Source of the DNA: Ktedonobacteraceae bacterium
GTDB lineage: Bacteria; Chloroflexota; Ktedonobacteria; Ktedonobacterales; Ktedonobacteraceae
Assembly: GCA_035653615.1 (NCBI GenBank)
Contig: DASRBN010000022.1
Span: forward strand, 1 to 64,000
DNA length: 64,000 nt
Direction: 5' to 3'
The notes beneath the pieces are model-generated. The model had not been told where the DNA came from, ran no database searches, and saw only the letters and a program-made list of their open reading frames with translations. The position numbers and the translations under genes were made by a program. Positions 17,782 to 26,913 of this stretch are shown one piece after another (within the stretch, counting starts at the first letter, position 1; each line of letters opens with the position of its first letter).

Positions 17782-18711
17782 CTATACTGGTGCTACATCT
17801 TCTTTCTCATCTTCATCGCTGTCTTCTTCGCTCTGGTCCTCTTCAATATGAGGGGTGGTGAACCATCTCGTATTGTTAAGCACAAATTTCAGCCGGCCAA
17901 CCGGATTAGGCTTGACGAACCACATACCCAGCACAAAGAAGACAAACGTCATCACAATGCTCAACACGCTGTAGACAGCCCACAGTGGGTAACTATGACT
18001 GCCTATCTGGTATGTACCGATGACGCTCCCGCCGGGAAGGGCGCTCACAAGTGCCGCGATTGGATTCCAGCCCAGCAGGTGTGGCGTTGTACCTGAGCCA
18101 AGCCCAAGGAAGGATGGCCCTCGCAGTAACAAAAGCGCTACCCAGGGTCCCAACATCCAGAGGACGCAGCCCATATACGTTATTGCCGTTGATACCGTGG
18201 GCCGGCGCACAATCGTCGAGCAAAACAGGCCAAACGCCCCGATAGGTATCGCTGTAAATACGAAAACGACAACAGCATTGAGTACCTGCGAGGGTGCGAC
18301 TCCACCGAAGAAAAAGACCAGGCTAAATAATGGTAGCGAGGCCGCGATCAGCAGAAATGTACTCGCCAGGCCTGCCACCAGCTTGCCCGCCAGCAATGAG
18401 AAAGAGGAGAGCCGCGAACATACCAGCATGTCAAATGTCTGCCGCTCCTTCTCACCGTTAATGCTGGTTGATGTGAATGCCGGTGCGATGAACACAACCA
18501 GAAAGAGCTGCACAATCGCCAGCAGGTTATACAACTGCGCCCCTATCTGGCTCAGCAGGTAATTCTGGTTGCCGTTGAACGCGCTGGCCTGGGCAAGAAA
18601 ACCAAAGCCTAACAGCCCCATCACGACCAGGTAGATGATAATGACCCATACCGAGCGCTCGCGACGCAGGCGCAAACGCAGTTCTTTTGTAAGTAATGCC
18701 GCGAATGTCAT
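17782..18711 (-). CDS. ABC-2 type transporter permease
   Basis: A 309-residue membrane protein with about six transmembrane segments and a short cytoplasmic N-terminus (FAALLTKELRLRLRRE), the usual start of ABC-2 permeases. The region after the second segment (FVAPAFTSTSINGEKERQTFDMLVCS is the region; key residues are the ExERQTFDML set) matches the coupling motif of this class, seen also in GldF and NosY relatives. The tail is unusually acidic (EEDQSEEDSDEDEKED). The ATG overlaps the stop of the ATPase gene by four bases. Together with the ATPase and the secreted GATase-like protein it resembles the GldA/GldF/GldG arrangement. Confidence 0.88.
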   Translation of the reverse strand: MTFAALLTKELRLRLRRERSVWVIIIYLVVMGLLGFGFLAQASAFNGNQNYLLSQIGAQLYNLLAIVQLFLVVFIAPAFTSTSINGEKERQTFDMLVCSRLSSFSLLAGKLVAGLASTFLLIAASLPLFSLVFFFGGVAPSQVLNAVVVFVFTAIPIGAFGLFCSTIVRRPTVSTAITYMGCVLWMLGPWVALLLLRGPSFLGLGSGTTPHLLGWNPIAALVSALPGGSVIGTYQIGSHSYPLWAVYSVLSIVMTFVFFVLGMWFVKPNPVGRLKFVLNNTRWFTTPHIEEDQSEEDSDEDEKEDVAPV

Positions 18712-19646
18712 GAAGGGAGACTCCCTTCTGTAATACTCATGAATACTTCTTCTAATACGCCACCACTGCTGCGTGGGGCGAAGGAGACAACGGGTATCTC
18801 CTGGGTAATCAGGTGTGCCAGAATTTTATGCAGCCCTCGATCATCGCCAGAAAATTCCGCCAGGATCAGATCGCCGTTTTCGTGTTCTACATTGCTGATT
18901 TCCGGTAACTCTTTCAGCATCTGAACAGCATCACCGGCGCGTTCCAGTACGCGAATTTCAAGTCGACGGCCCTTGCCCAGGCGCTGGGAAACCTCGTCCA
19001 TATTTCCCGCTAGTACGAGCTTGCCGCCCTGGATAATGGCGACGTCGCTGCACATCTCGGCCATCTCCAGCAGAATATGCGAGCTAATCACAATGGTCTT
19101 GCCCATTCCTTGCAGGGTGCGCAGCAATTCGCGCAGTTCCACGCGGGCGCGAGGATCGAGGCCCGAAGCCGGCTCATCCAACAATAATACTTCTGGATCG
19201 TGTACAAGCGCCCGCGCCAGGCACAGCCGCTGCTTCATGCCGCGTGAGAGCGTCTCGACAAGCGCCTCACGCTTCGATGTCAGGTCAACCAGCTCCAGCA
19301 GATCGTTGATGACGCGGGTACGTTGCGCGCGTGGCACGCCATGAATGCCAGCGTAGAATTCAAGGTATTCGACTGAAGTGAGATCGGGATAGACACCAAA
19401 GAAATCTGGCATATAGCCAACCTTGCGCTGGATGACGGAAGGCGCCTTGCTGATCTCCTCGTCGCCAAACCAGACCTCACCCTGTGTAGGGGGGATCAAT
19501 GCGGCCAGGATACGCAGAAGCGTCGTCTTGCCCGCTCCGTTCGGACCGATCAGCCCATAAATCGAGCCGTCTGGGATCACCATGCTCAGGTCGCGCAGCG
19601 CATCGACGTTGCGATAGCGTTTCTGTACATGTTCGACTTTGATCAT
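18708..19646 (-). CDS. ABC transporter ATP-binding protein
   Basis: A 312-residue ATPase with Walker A GPNGAGKTT (about 35-43), signature LSRGMKQRL, Walker B LLLDEPASGLD and the switch His in SSHIL. The roughly 90-residue C-terminal extension (GRRLEIRVLERAG…) is common in ABC-2 exporters of the CcmA/GldA class. Its start overlaps the stop of the 891-residue protein gene (ATGA) and its stop overlaps the permease start, so these three genes form one tightly coupled unit. Confidence 0.92.
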   Translation of the reverse strand: MIKVEHVQKRYRNVDALRDLSMVIPDGSIYGLIGPNGAGKTTLLRILAALIPPTQGEVWFGDEEISKAPSVIQRKVGYMPDFFGVYPDLTSVEYLEFYAGIHGVPRAQRTRVINDLLELVDLTSKREALVETLSRGMKQRLCLARALVHDPEVLLLDEPASGLDPRARVELRELLRTLQGMGKTIVISSHILLEMAEMCSDVAIIQGGKLVLAGNMDEVSQRLGKGRRLEIRVLERAGDAVQMLKELPEISNVEHENGDLILAEFSGDDRGLHKILAHLITQEIPVVSFAPRSSGGVLEEVFMSITEGSLPS

Positions 19647-22318
19647 TGTCCGACCACCCCCTGCAAATTCAGTGCCGGCTTGCCGAAGACTATTGTATTC
19701 GATGACGCGTTCTGATTACCAAATTGTACCAGCACCCGTCCACCCGGGCCAACATATGGCGCCGTATTTGCAGGTGAAAAGGTTTGCGCTATAAACGTAA
19801 TCTGGTCCCAGGCATGCGTCTGCCAATTGTATAACAAGGCCTGCTGGCTGCCGTCGGTCAATGGCCCCGATCCGGTTGGATTTGCTACCTGCGTCACATT
19901 GTTGGGTTCGGTCAAGATCAAATTTTCAGACTGCAGGTGCGCGGCATCAGGCAGGATGAATTCAAATGTGACAGTCCCCTGCGTCAGCGTGTAGAAACCA
20001 GGTACGGGCGATTGCACATTGCTGCCCTCAACGTCAACGATCTGCCCATTCAGCAGGCTTGAGGGCAGGTTCAGTGTGCCGGAATATTGCACGTCCAGCG
20101 GGGCCTGGATCATCGTTTCGTTCACGCCCGATGTGCTGGCGCCATTGACCGTGATATCTGAATTGTTGTTCAATCCGGGCGGTTGGGAGTTCGTCCAGCC
20201 GATTAACGTTGCCGGTGCCCCGGCGATCAACAGCGGGTCGCCGTTCGACACAGAAGAAATCGGACCGCCGGAATAGATGAATGTGCCCCCTCCAGGCCCA
20301 ATGATTACGCCGCGTTTATAAATCGTGACAGGGCACGGACTGCCGCCGCCGCAATAGTAGCCGGTATAAATACCATCCAACGCGGATAAGATGGCAATAT
20401 GGCGTTGCTTCTCTGTCTGCAGTTGCGAGTTTCCAACATAGCCATAGGGCATGCCGTTAGCAGCTGCGATTTGAGCGGCCAGGAGCATGCCTGGATTCGT
20501 CGCCGTGTTGAGTGGCAGGTTGACGAGCTTTGTCTCACCCGCCGCCAGATCGCCTATATTTACATAACTATTGGGCATCAGCACGTAGACATCGCTTAAC
20601 GCCGTTGGCAGGGTATTGGTGACTGTGCCGGTGAGGGTACCATTTTTCAGCGTCAGGTGAGAGACAATGCCCCCGGTAACCTGGCTATCCTGGTCAGAAA
20701 CCAGGGAGCGGAGCGTCCAGATATCTACCCCCTGCAAATTGACATCCGTCCCATCCTGGGATGGGGCGATAACGGTGTTTGGTCCTGAATTCGTGTTGCC
20801 GGATTGGTAATACTGGTCAGATGAGGGCTGCACCAGGCCATCGCCGGTGAAGTGGATGTGATAATCGCCCTGGTTTGGCACGAAGATACCCAGATAGGTT
20901 GTTACATGGCTGACCGATCCACCCTGGCTCAATTGCACGATGGTAATGCGATTGCTTACAATCGACGTTCCCTTCTGCTGCAGGGCCAGTCCGTAGGTGA
21001 GAACTGAGAAGACGACGACGCTGCTCAAAACGATACGCCAGCTCCAATCTCTCTTTTTACGCCAGCGCACAATGATCAAGCGCACCGGCCCCAGGATGAG
21101 GATATAGCCAATCAGCAGAATAGCCAGTACCCACGGCGATGGCAAGGAATTGGGTACCAATGATTGTAGGAGATTTGTAAAGGGGTTCGTTTGTCCCTGG
21201 AAAGAGACACCTCCAGCGCTGGTGTTCGCCAGCAGAGAATCGCCCAGGGTGCGCAGCAGCAAGCCTTTCCACAAATCGCTCGCCCCTGCCCATCCTACCA
21301 CAGGTTGCAAGGTAGGATCGAAAGCAACGTAGCAGACGGTGCCTTCACCGTAATTTCCTTGCGCAATCAATGGAGTATTACCCTGTGCCAGGATTGTTTC
21401 TCCAGAGGCAGTTACCTTGCCTGTACTGATCGTTATCGGCTGCTGAATCGTTCCATCCGGCGCCTGCTTTGAAGGACTACCCACCGGAAGCAGTCTCGTA
21501 CCCGTTCGTAATGTCGTTGCGCCGCTGACGCTTACGGGCAGCAAATTGCTCGGAAGCCCGGCTAATGTGCGCTGCCATTCAGGGCCGCCTGCGACAATCA
21601 ATGCGCCGCCGCCGTTTACCCATGCCTGTAATGCTTCCAGTTGTTTTGCACTCAGCGTACTCGTCGTGAAATTGTCCAGGATGATAAGATCGAAGTTCTT
21701 CAGCACCGTTGCCTTATCAGGGAATGTGCTGGCGTTCAGAAAATCAGTGATCAGCAGCGTACTGTTATTGAAAGGGGTATATGCGCTGAGCGGGCCAAAG
21801 CCCGTGTTCGTATCGGAAAGAATGCCGACAAAGACATCGCCCTGATTAAGCGGTTGTAGGACACTATTTTGCGTGCGAACCGTATTGCCATTGCTATCCA
21901 GCAAACGAACAGTAAGTCCCGTCGCGCTGCTATAGATGGGGAGATAGATCGTGACCTGCTTCTGGGAGCCATTCGGTAATGTAATCGGTATCTGGTAGGT
22001 GGATTGAGAGCCAGGGTTACCATAATAGTTCTGCGCATCAGGCGAAGCGATTGAAATAGTGCCCGTAAAGTCAGCACCATTATTGCTGAGTGCTATCTGA
22101 ACCGGAATCCAGTTTCCGCTCCGGTAGCGCGTGTTAAAACCGGCGTTCACCGAGAGTGTCGGCCCATCTGCCGCGCTAAAACCGGCCCTGGTATCTCTTG
22201 ATTGCGCCAGTGCGGGCGCAGGCAGAAGAAAAAAGCTAACGAATAGTGCGAAAAGGGCGCAAAATCCGGCGCAACGGAAAAACATCCTACGATGAGGCCA
22301 ATGGTTTATTATTTGCAT
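19643..22318 (-). CDS. Secreted/membrane protein with GATase-like domain, GldG/DUF4350-like
   Basis: An 891-residue protein with a signal peptide (hydrophobic 17-38, cut near ALAQS). A beta-sandwich domain (about 50-140) is followed by a GATase-like Rossmann fold (LIILDNFTTSTLS…WVNGGGALIVAGG), as in GldG and DUF4350 proteins that bind no amide donor. Hydrophobic segments near 395-415 and 425-445 flank a basic loop (RWRKKRDWSW), then a large secreted beta-rich C-terminus of about 440 residues follows. It is translationally coupled to the ABC ATPase and permease. I infer that it is the extracytoplasmic partner of that exporter. Confidence 0.75.
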   Translation of the reverse strand: MQIINHWPHRRMFFRCAGFCALFALFVSFFLLPAPALAQSRDTRAGFSAADGPTLSVNAGFNTRYRSGNWIPVQIALSNNGADFTGTISIASPDAQNYYGNPGSQSTYQIPITLPNGSQKQVTIYLPIYSSATGLTVRLLDSNGNTVRTQNSVLQPLNQGDVFVGILSDTNTGFGPLSAYTPFNNSTLLITDFLNASTFPDKATVLKNFDLIILDNFTTSTLSAKQLEALQAWVNGGGALIVAGGPEWQRTLAGLPSNLLPVSVSGATTLRTGTRLLPVGSPSKQAPDGTIQQPITISTGKVTASGETILAQGNTPLIAQGNYGEGTVCYVAFDPTLQPVVGWAGASDLWKGLLLRTLGDSLLANTSAGGVSFQGQTNPFTNLLQSLVPNSLPSPWVLAILLIGYILILGPVRLIIVRWRKKRDWSWRIVLSSVVVFSVLTYGLALQQKGTSIVSNRITIVQLSQGGSVSHVTTYLGIFVPNQGDYHIHFTGDGLVQPSSDQYYQSGNTNSGPNTVIAPSQDGTDVNLQGVDIWTLRSLVSDQDSQVTGGIVSHLTLKNGTLTGTVTNTLPTALSDVYVLMPNSYVNIGDLAAGETKLVNLPLNTATNPGMLLAAQIAAANGMPYGYVGNSQLQTEKQRHIAILSALDGIYTGYYCGGGSPCPVTIYKRGVIIGPGGGTFIYSGGPISSVSNGDPLLIAGAPATLIGWTNSQPPGLNNNSDITVNGASTSGVNETMIQAPLDVQYSGTLNLPSSLLNGQIVDVEGSNVQSPVPGFYTLTQGTVTFEFILPDAAHLQSENLILTEPNNVTQVANPTGSGPLTDGSQQALLYNWQTHAWDQITFIAQTFSPANTAPYVGPGGRVLVQFGNQNASSNTIVFGKPALNLQGVVGQ

Positions 22319-22588
22319 AGTCCTGAGCCTCTCTTAATGAATGAAATAAGGTAGGGTCGAACCCCAACAATTTATAGACTAGTATAGATGACGGCTTTCA
22401 TGACCATTTAGTTGCATCAAGAACCAGACGGCCATTGTGCCATTGAGAACTTGATTACCGCAAAAGACGCCACTGTGTTCTCTGGACTCTCCAGGCACAG
22501 CCCGCTATGAATACAATACGCTCATTGTACCCCATATGCTCTCGCTATGAGAAAAGAATGCGAGATGGCCGATAGAAACCAGTTAAAT

Positions 22589-23428
22589 CTAAAATGGTGC
22601 GAAGATATTGACAACGACGGCCACGGCGCAGAAGGCTATGACGAAGATGAGCGCCAGCACATCGAAGCGTTCAATATGGAGCTGGCGGCGCTTGCTGCGT
22701 CTCCATCCCCGGCGCCCTCCACTGTAGCAGCGCGCCTCCATTGCCATTGCCAGCAGTTCCGAACGCCGCAAGCCACTCAGGAAAAGAGGAATCAGTAATG
22801 GGCCGATTTTCATGGCCCGCCGGATGAAATTGCCCGAATCAAATCGCACTCCCCGCGCGGCCTGCGCCTTCGTCAGGCGCTCCACTTCCCCTACCAGGAT
22901 GGGGACAAACTTAAAGGCAATGACGAGTACCATAATGAAAGCATTCACGGGCAACCCCAGCCTTTGTAGCGGTGAAAGCAGCGCCTCCATGCCATCGGTA
23001 AGATCAACTAACGAGGTGGTGAAGAGTAGCAGAGCGGTCAGGTAATAGAGGAAGAGGGCGCGCACAATAGCTGATGCGCTATGTAAAATGCCCTCCTGCG
23101 AGATTGAAAAAATGCCCCAATGCCAGATCAAGGTGGTGTACTGAGTGGGCGAGGAGTAAAGCAGCACCTGAAACACGAAAATGAATAGCAAAAGGATCAC
23201 AATGGGCCGGAAGGTGCGCCAGATATAACTGCCAGGCAGCTGTGAAGCCCATTGCACTGCCAGGCAACCGAACAGGCAGACCGCAAAAGCTGCGTAAGTG
23301 CCAACGTAGGATACCAGGGCAATCAGCAAGATCGCGGACATAAGCTTGATGCGCGGGTCCATACGCGTCAGGCTTGAGCCATTATTGACGAATTGCCCGA
23401 AGGTAATGTTTCTGGAAAGCTCAATCAT
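22589..23428 (-). CDS. ecfT: Energy-coupling factor transporter transmembrane protein EcfT
   Basis: A 279-residue integral membrane protein. LTRMDPRIKL near the N-terminus and the cytoplasmic helices with AQAARGVRFDSG and AMEARCYSG carry the two small-residue/Arg motifs (ARG, ARC) by which EcfT grips the ATPases. I chose ATG 23428 (eight-base overlap with the EcfA stop) rather than 23461, which starts with an unlikely HLHQRYRQ extension. It is the third gene of an ECF module read S component, EcfA-EcfA, EcfT. Confidence 0.9.
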   Translation of the reverse strand: MIELSRNITFGQFVNNGSSLTRMDPRIKLMSAILLIALVSYVGTYAAFAVCLFGCLAVQWASQLPGSYIWRTFRPIVILLLFIFVFQVLLYSSPTQYTTLIWHWGIFSISQEGILHSASAIVRALFLYYLTALLLFTTSLVDLTDGMEALLSPLQRLGLPVNAFIMVLVIAFKFVPILVGEVERLTKAQAARGVRFDSGNFIRRAMKIGPLLIPLFLSGLRRSELLAMAMEARCYSGGRRGWRRSKRRQLHIERFDVLALIFVIAFCAVAVVVNIFAPF

Positions 23429-25283
23429 CTGCCTGTACCTCTGGTGGAGATGTAGTAGCACCCCTTGCCGGGGCCAGGCCCTCCCTTGAGCCTGCCGGAT
23501 ACCCTATCGCTGCCTCTAAATCTTCCAGTCGTAATACATCCACCGGCAAGGTCGGTATCACCTCTTGTAAGGTGAGAGCGATATGAGCGGGTTCAGGGAG
23601 CGCGATATCGCGGATCGCCAGTTCGCTGCCGCGGGCGAGTATCTCGCGCGCGGTTCCGCTCAAGATGATACGTCCCTCGTCGATGATGTAAAATATATCT
23701 GCCAGCCCTATGACATCTTCCAGGCTGCTGGACGTGTACACAATCGTCAGGTTATGATCTTGCTTCAGTCTCCTCAAAAATTCCAGCAGCTCTCGTCTTC
23801 CACGCGGATCAAGTCCTGCTGAGGGTTCATCAAATACAATTATGCGAGGCTGCAGCGCCAGCACGCCCGCGATTGCGACGCGGCGTTTTTCGCCTCCGCT
23901 CAGAGCATAGGTATAGCGCGTGCGAAAATCCTCGTAGGAGAGTCCAACTGCCTCCAGCGATTCGCGGACCAGGCGGCGCGACTCGGCCAGCGGAACTTTT
24001 TTGAGCCGCGGCCCAAAGGAGACATCCTTGCCGACCGTATCCTCGAAAATCTGCGATTCGGGCGATTGAAACACTACGCCCACATTCGACCGCAGGCGCT
24101 CAATCATCGTGGGAGTACTCACCTCAGTTCCCTCGTAGATCAAGCTGCCTGCCGCCGGTTTAATCAGGCCCGCCAGCAGGTCCACGACTGTCGATTTCCC
24201 CGCCTTTGTTGGCCCTACCAGTGCCACCAGCTGGCCTTCAGCTATGGAAAGCGAGACGCCTTTTAATGCTTCAACCGCGAAAGGCGTACCGCGTAAATGC
24301 GTGTAGCGCACGTCCCTTAGTTCAATAAGCGGCCTCGCTGAAACGTTGTCGCGTCGCGTGTTATCGCCTTGTAGTGTAGGGGAAAACATTGTGGTTGGGG
24401 TCGGGCTCGCATTGCTTGTGGTCGGTCTGATGCCGGGTGACCCGGCTTCTTGCGATAACATTGCATCCTTCAGCTGTTCAGCGGTCAGAACAACGTCTGG
24501 CAGTTTGCCCCATCCATGGGTCTTCAAATATCTCCCTAGACGAGTGACCGCCGGGACATCCAGGCCCACTGCCCGCAGCTCGTCTCCGCGCGCGAAGACA
24601 TTGGCCGGTGTATCGTCCATCAAAACGCGTCCCGCGTCCATCACGATCACGCGCTCAAAGGCCGGAATCTCGTGCATAAAGTGGGTAATATGCAGAATGG
24701 TAATGCCGCGTTCGCGCGCTAAACGCTGCACGGTCCGCAACAGTTGCTGCGCTGTATGGCGAGAAAGCATGGTCGTTGGCTCATCAAGCAGCAGGTAACG
24801 AGGGCGCATCGCCAGCACTCCGGCAATGGCAACGCGCTGTTTCTGTCCCACGGATAGCTCGTTGATTGCCATCTGCGTGTATGGTTCCAGTTGGAGTAAC
24901 ACCATTGCCTCTTGCACGCGTTCTTCGATCTCGAAGCGCGGCAGGCCAAGATTTTCCGGCCCGAAGGCGATATCGTCAATGACCGTGTTTGCCACCAGTT
25001 GATCGTCTGGATTTTGAAAAACGATGCCTACATGCTGGTGAATGGTCCATAGAGCTTCTCCGCCGGCAGTAGTCGGCACTTCGTCAACCAGGATCGAACC
25101 GCTCGTTGGTTGTAAGAGTCCCACCAGCAGCCGGGCCAACGTGCTTTTACCTGATCCATTCTGTCCAATGATAGCTATCGTTTCGCCGGCGCCGATGCGC
25201 AAAGTTACCGCCCGCAGCGCATCACGTACATCCTGCTCGCCGCGTTTGCTGTAGCTGAACGTGACATTATCGACTTCAATCAT
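23421..25283 (-). CDS. Fused double ATPase of an ECF transporter (EcfA-EcfA')
   Basis: A 620-residue protein containing two ABC ATPase domains. Domain 1 has Walker A GQNGSGKST (about 40-48), signature LSVGQKQR, Walker B LLLDEPTT and the switch His in ITHFM, but its D-loop reads MLSRH where MLDP is usual. Domain 2 has Walker A GPTKAGKST (about 357), a canonical LSGGEKRR, D-loop GLDPRG, but TSSSLED where a switch His is expected. So each half carries a deviation at a different position. The halves are joined by a Ser/Thr/Pro-rich linker (about 285-315). It powers vitamin or micronutrient uptake with EcfT and the S component. The start lies two bases after the S-component stop. Confidence 0.93.
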   Translation of the reverse strand: MIEVDNVTFSYSKRGEQDVRDALRAVTLRIGAGETIAIIGQNGSGKSTLARLLVGLLQPTSGSILVDEVPTTAGGEALWTIHQHVGIVFQNPDDQLVANTVIDDIAFGPENLGLPRFEIEERVQEAMVLLQLEPYTQMAINELSVGQKQRVAIAGVLAMRPRYLLLDEPTTMLSRHTAQQLLRTVQRLARERGITILHITHFMHEIPAFERVIVMDAGRVLMDDTPANVFARGDELRAVGLDVPAVTRLGRYLKTHGWGKLPDVVLTAEQLKDAMLSQEAGSPGIRPTTSNASPTPTTMFSPTLQGDNTRRDNVSARPLIELRDVRYTHLRGTPFAVEALKGVSLSIAEGQLVALVGPTKAGKSTVVDLLAGLIKPAAGSLIYEGTEVSTPTMIERLRSNVGVVFQSPESQIFEDTVGKDVSFGPRLKKVPLAESRRLVRESLEAVGLSYEDFRTRYTYALSGGEKRRVAIAGVLALQPRIIVFDEPSAGLDPRGRRELLEFLRRLKQDHNLTIVYTSSSLEDVIGLADIFYIIDEGRIILSGTAREILARGSELAIRDIALPEPAHIALTLQEVIPTLPVDVLRLEDLEAAIGYPAGSREGLAPARGATTSPPEVQADD

Positions 25284-25285
25284 CG

Positions 25286-25906
25286 TTAATAAGGCAATTC
25301 ATCGCGAGATTTCTTTTCGGGCGCGCGTACAACCCCGCGCCGGACGATGTCTACGGCACGTGCGATAATGACGGTTAAAATCGCAGCCAGCAGCGCTTCC
25401 GCGATTGCTTGTGGCAGCACTGCGACGATGATCACCGGAGCGGGAACGCCCGCAAACGGCGCATCTTGCCGCCAGATGCCGAAAGCTAGTACGAATACCG
25501 TGTTGGTTGCCGCGCCGATGATACCGGCGGCAAATGCTGCTACATCCCGGTTGACGCGCCTCAATCCTGCATACGTGAGCCAGGAGGTGAGGCCGATCAA
25601 AATGCGGGGCACGAATGCCACCAGCGGGTCTTTGAAAAGAGGGATTGGAGAACGTAAGAAGCTGATAAGACCGAAGAAAAAGCCGGTTACCATGCCCACA
25701 ACCGGGCCTTCCAGCACGCTGCCCAGGATAGTAGGTACGTGTTCGATGGTTGCGCTTGCTGTAAGATTAGGCACCGGGATAAACCCGAGTACAGGCACAA
25801 TGCCCATTATAATAGTGATCCCCACCAGCACGCCTGCCGCTACGATGCGTTCTGTCGTGAGCGTCCAGGTGCCGGTTGTAGAGGGCATACTTGTAGACTT
25901 GCGCAA
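25286..25906 (-). CDS. ECF transporter substrate-binding (S) component
   Basis: A 206-residue protein with about six membrane helices. The start is TTG 25906 because an AAGGAG (25915-25920) sits eight bases before it and a well-formed promoter lies upstream; the first ATG, at 25888, is too far from that site. An N-terminal strand with small residues, PTILGSVLEGPVVGMVTGFFFG, provides the typical S-component motif that contacts EcfT (key residues GPVVG). The fold resembles HmpT/pantothenate-type S components, but substrate choice cannot be read. No riboswitch is visible in the short leader. Confidence 0.85.
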   Translation of the reverse strand: MRKSTSMPSTTGTWTLTTERIVAAGVLVGITIIMGIVPVLGFIPVPNLTASATIEHVPTILGSVLEGPVVGMVTGFFFGLISFLRSPIPLFKDPLVAFVPRILIGLTSWLTYAGLRRVNRDVAAFAAGIIGAATNTVFVLAFGIWRQDAPFAGVPAPVIIVAVLPQAIAEALLAAILTVIIARAVDIVRRGVVRAPEKKSRDELPY

Positions 25907-25953
25907 GTTAGATACTCCTTAAAGGACTCGAAAAGGGAGCTACTATTTTCCCA

Positions 25954-25983
25954 AGTATACTCAGTATGATGAGCGAGTGTCAA
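25954..25983 (-). promoter_or_regulatory. Sigma70-type promoter of the ECF transporter operon
   Basis: On the minus strand TTGACA (25983-25978) and TATACT (25959-25954) are separated by 18 bases. Transcription would start near 25947, leaving a leader of about 40 bases that contains the AAGGAG of the S-component gene. Confidence 0.75.
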
Positions 25984-26010
25984 GAAAGCTAGCAGCCAGC
26001 AATCGAGATT

Positions 26011-26706
26011 TTAGAGGGAAATGAGCTTCACTCCATCCGGGCCGCCGATGATGGCTCGCTCGGCCATATGCAAAAATAATCCTGTCTCAACGACCCCGAC
26101 GATGGCGGAAATTTCCTTGTGGATTTCCCATGGATTGTCGAGGCCGTTGGCAAAGAAACAGTCTACAATGAGGTTGCCGTTATCCGTGCGATAGAGGCTT
26201 TCGCCAGCTTGTCTCACACGTACTGCGGCTCCTAATGCCTCTATATGCTGGCTGACCGGGGCTAGCGCGAATGGAATGACTTCAACCGGTACAGGGGTCG
26301 CCAGCCCCAATTTTTTCACCAGCTTGGTGACGTCCGCGATTACCACGAAGCGTCGTGAAGCAGCTGCCACGATCTTCTCGCGCAGTAGCGCGCCGCCCCC
26401 ACCTTTTATCAGATTCAACTGCTCGTCGATCTCATCAGCCCCATCGATGTCAAGGTCAAGTACCGGATGTCTATCCAGGTCTGTTAGCGGGATGCCCAGG
26501 CTGCGGGCCAGTTGTTCTGTAGCCTGCGATGTGGGAATGGCACCGGCAATGCGCAAACCGCCGGCAATACGCTGCGCAAGCGCATAGACCATATGCGTTG
26601 CGGTTGTGCCTGACCCCAGGCCGATCAGCATTCCATCTTCGACGAGTTTCGCGGCTTCCACGCCGGCCAGGTGCTTCCATGTTTCCTGCTGGCTATCGTG
26701 TTGCAT
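26011..26706 (-). CDS. rpiA: Ribose-5-phosphate isomerase A
   Basis: A 231-residue enzyme interconverting ribose 5-phosphate and ribulose 5-phosphate in the pentose phosphate pathway. GLGSGTTA (about 31-38), DLDIDGADEID and KGGGGALLREKIVA (active-site Lys and Glu) are diagnostic for RpiA. The length is standard. A TATAAT lies upstream on the minus strand near 26758-26763. It is co-oriented with the ECF operon but separated by about 105 bases that contain the ECF promoter. Confidence 0.95.
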   Translation of the reverse strand: MQHDSQQETWKHLAGVEAAKLVEDGMLIGLGSGTTATHMVYALAQRIAGGLRIAGAIPTSQATEQLARSLGIPLTDLDRHPVLDLDIDGADEIDEQLNLIKGGGGALLREKIVAAASRRFVVIADVTKLVKKLGLATPVPVEVIPFALAPVSQHIEALGAAVRVRQAGESLYRTDNGNLIVDCFFANGLDNPWEIHKEISAIVGVVETGLFLHMAERAIIGGPDGVKLISL

Positions 26707-26880
26707 GATCTTCTTTTCTTTCTCGCATGTTTAGACTTCAGAATTAAACCTGGTACAATTATACCGCAAGAGGGGCTATCCTGATGCCTGGCACCATGGG
26801 TAATCATCGGTGCTATCTACTTGTCATTCTATGCCCATCGTGATACACTCTTCCTTGCATAACAAAACAAAGGACATCGC

Positions 26881-26913
26881 ATGATCATGTCTGATGGTAG
26901 TAATCATGGCTAA
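26881..26913 (+). CDS. Possible 10-codon leader ORF overlapping the response-regulator start
   Basis: ATG 26881, seven bases after AAAGGA (26869-26874), opens a ten-codon frame (MIMSDGSNHG) whose TAA at 26911-26913 overlaps the ATG of the downstream gene at 26906. The good ribosome binding site belongs to this short frame rather than to either start of the next gene. It could couple translation, or be a trace of a frameshifted start. Confidence 0.3.
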   Translation: MIMSDGSNHG

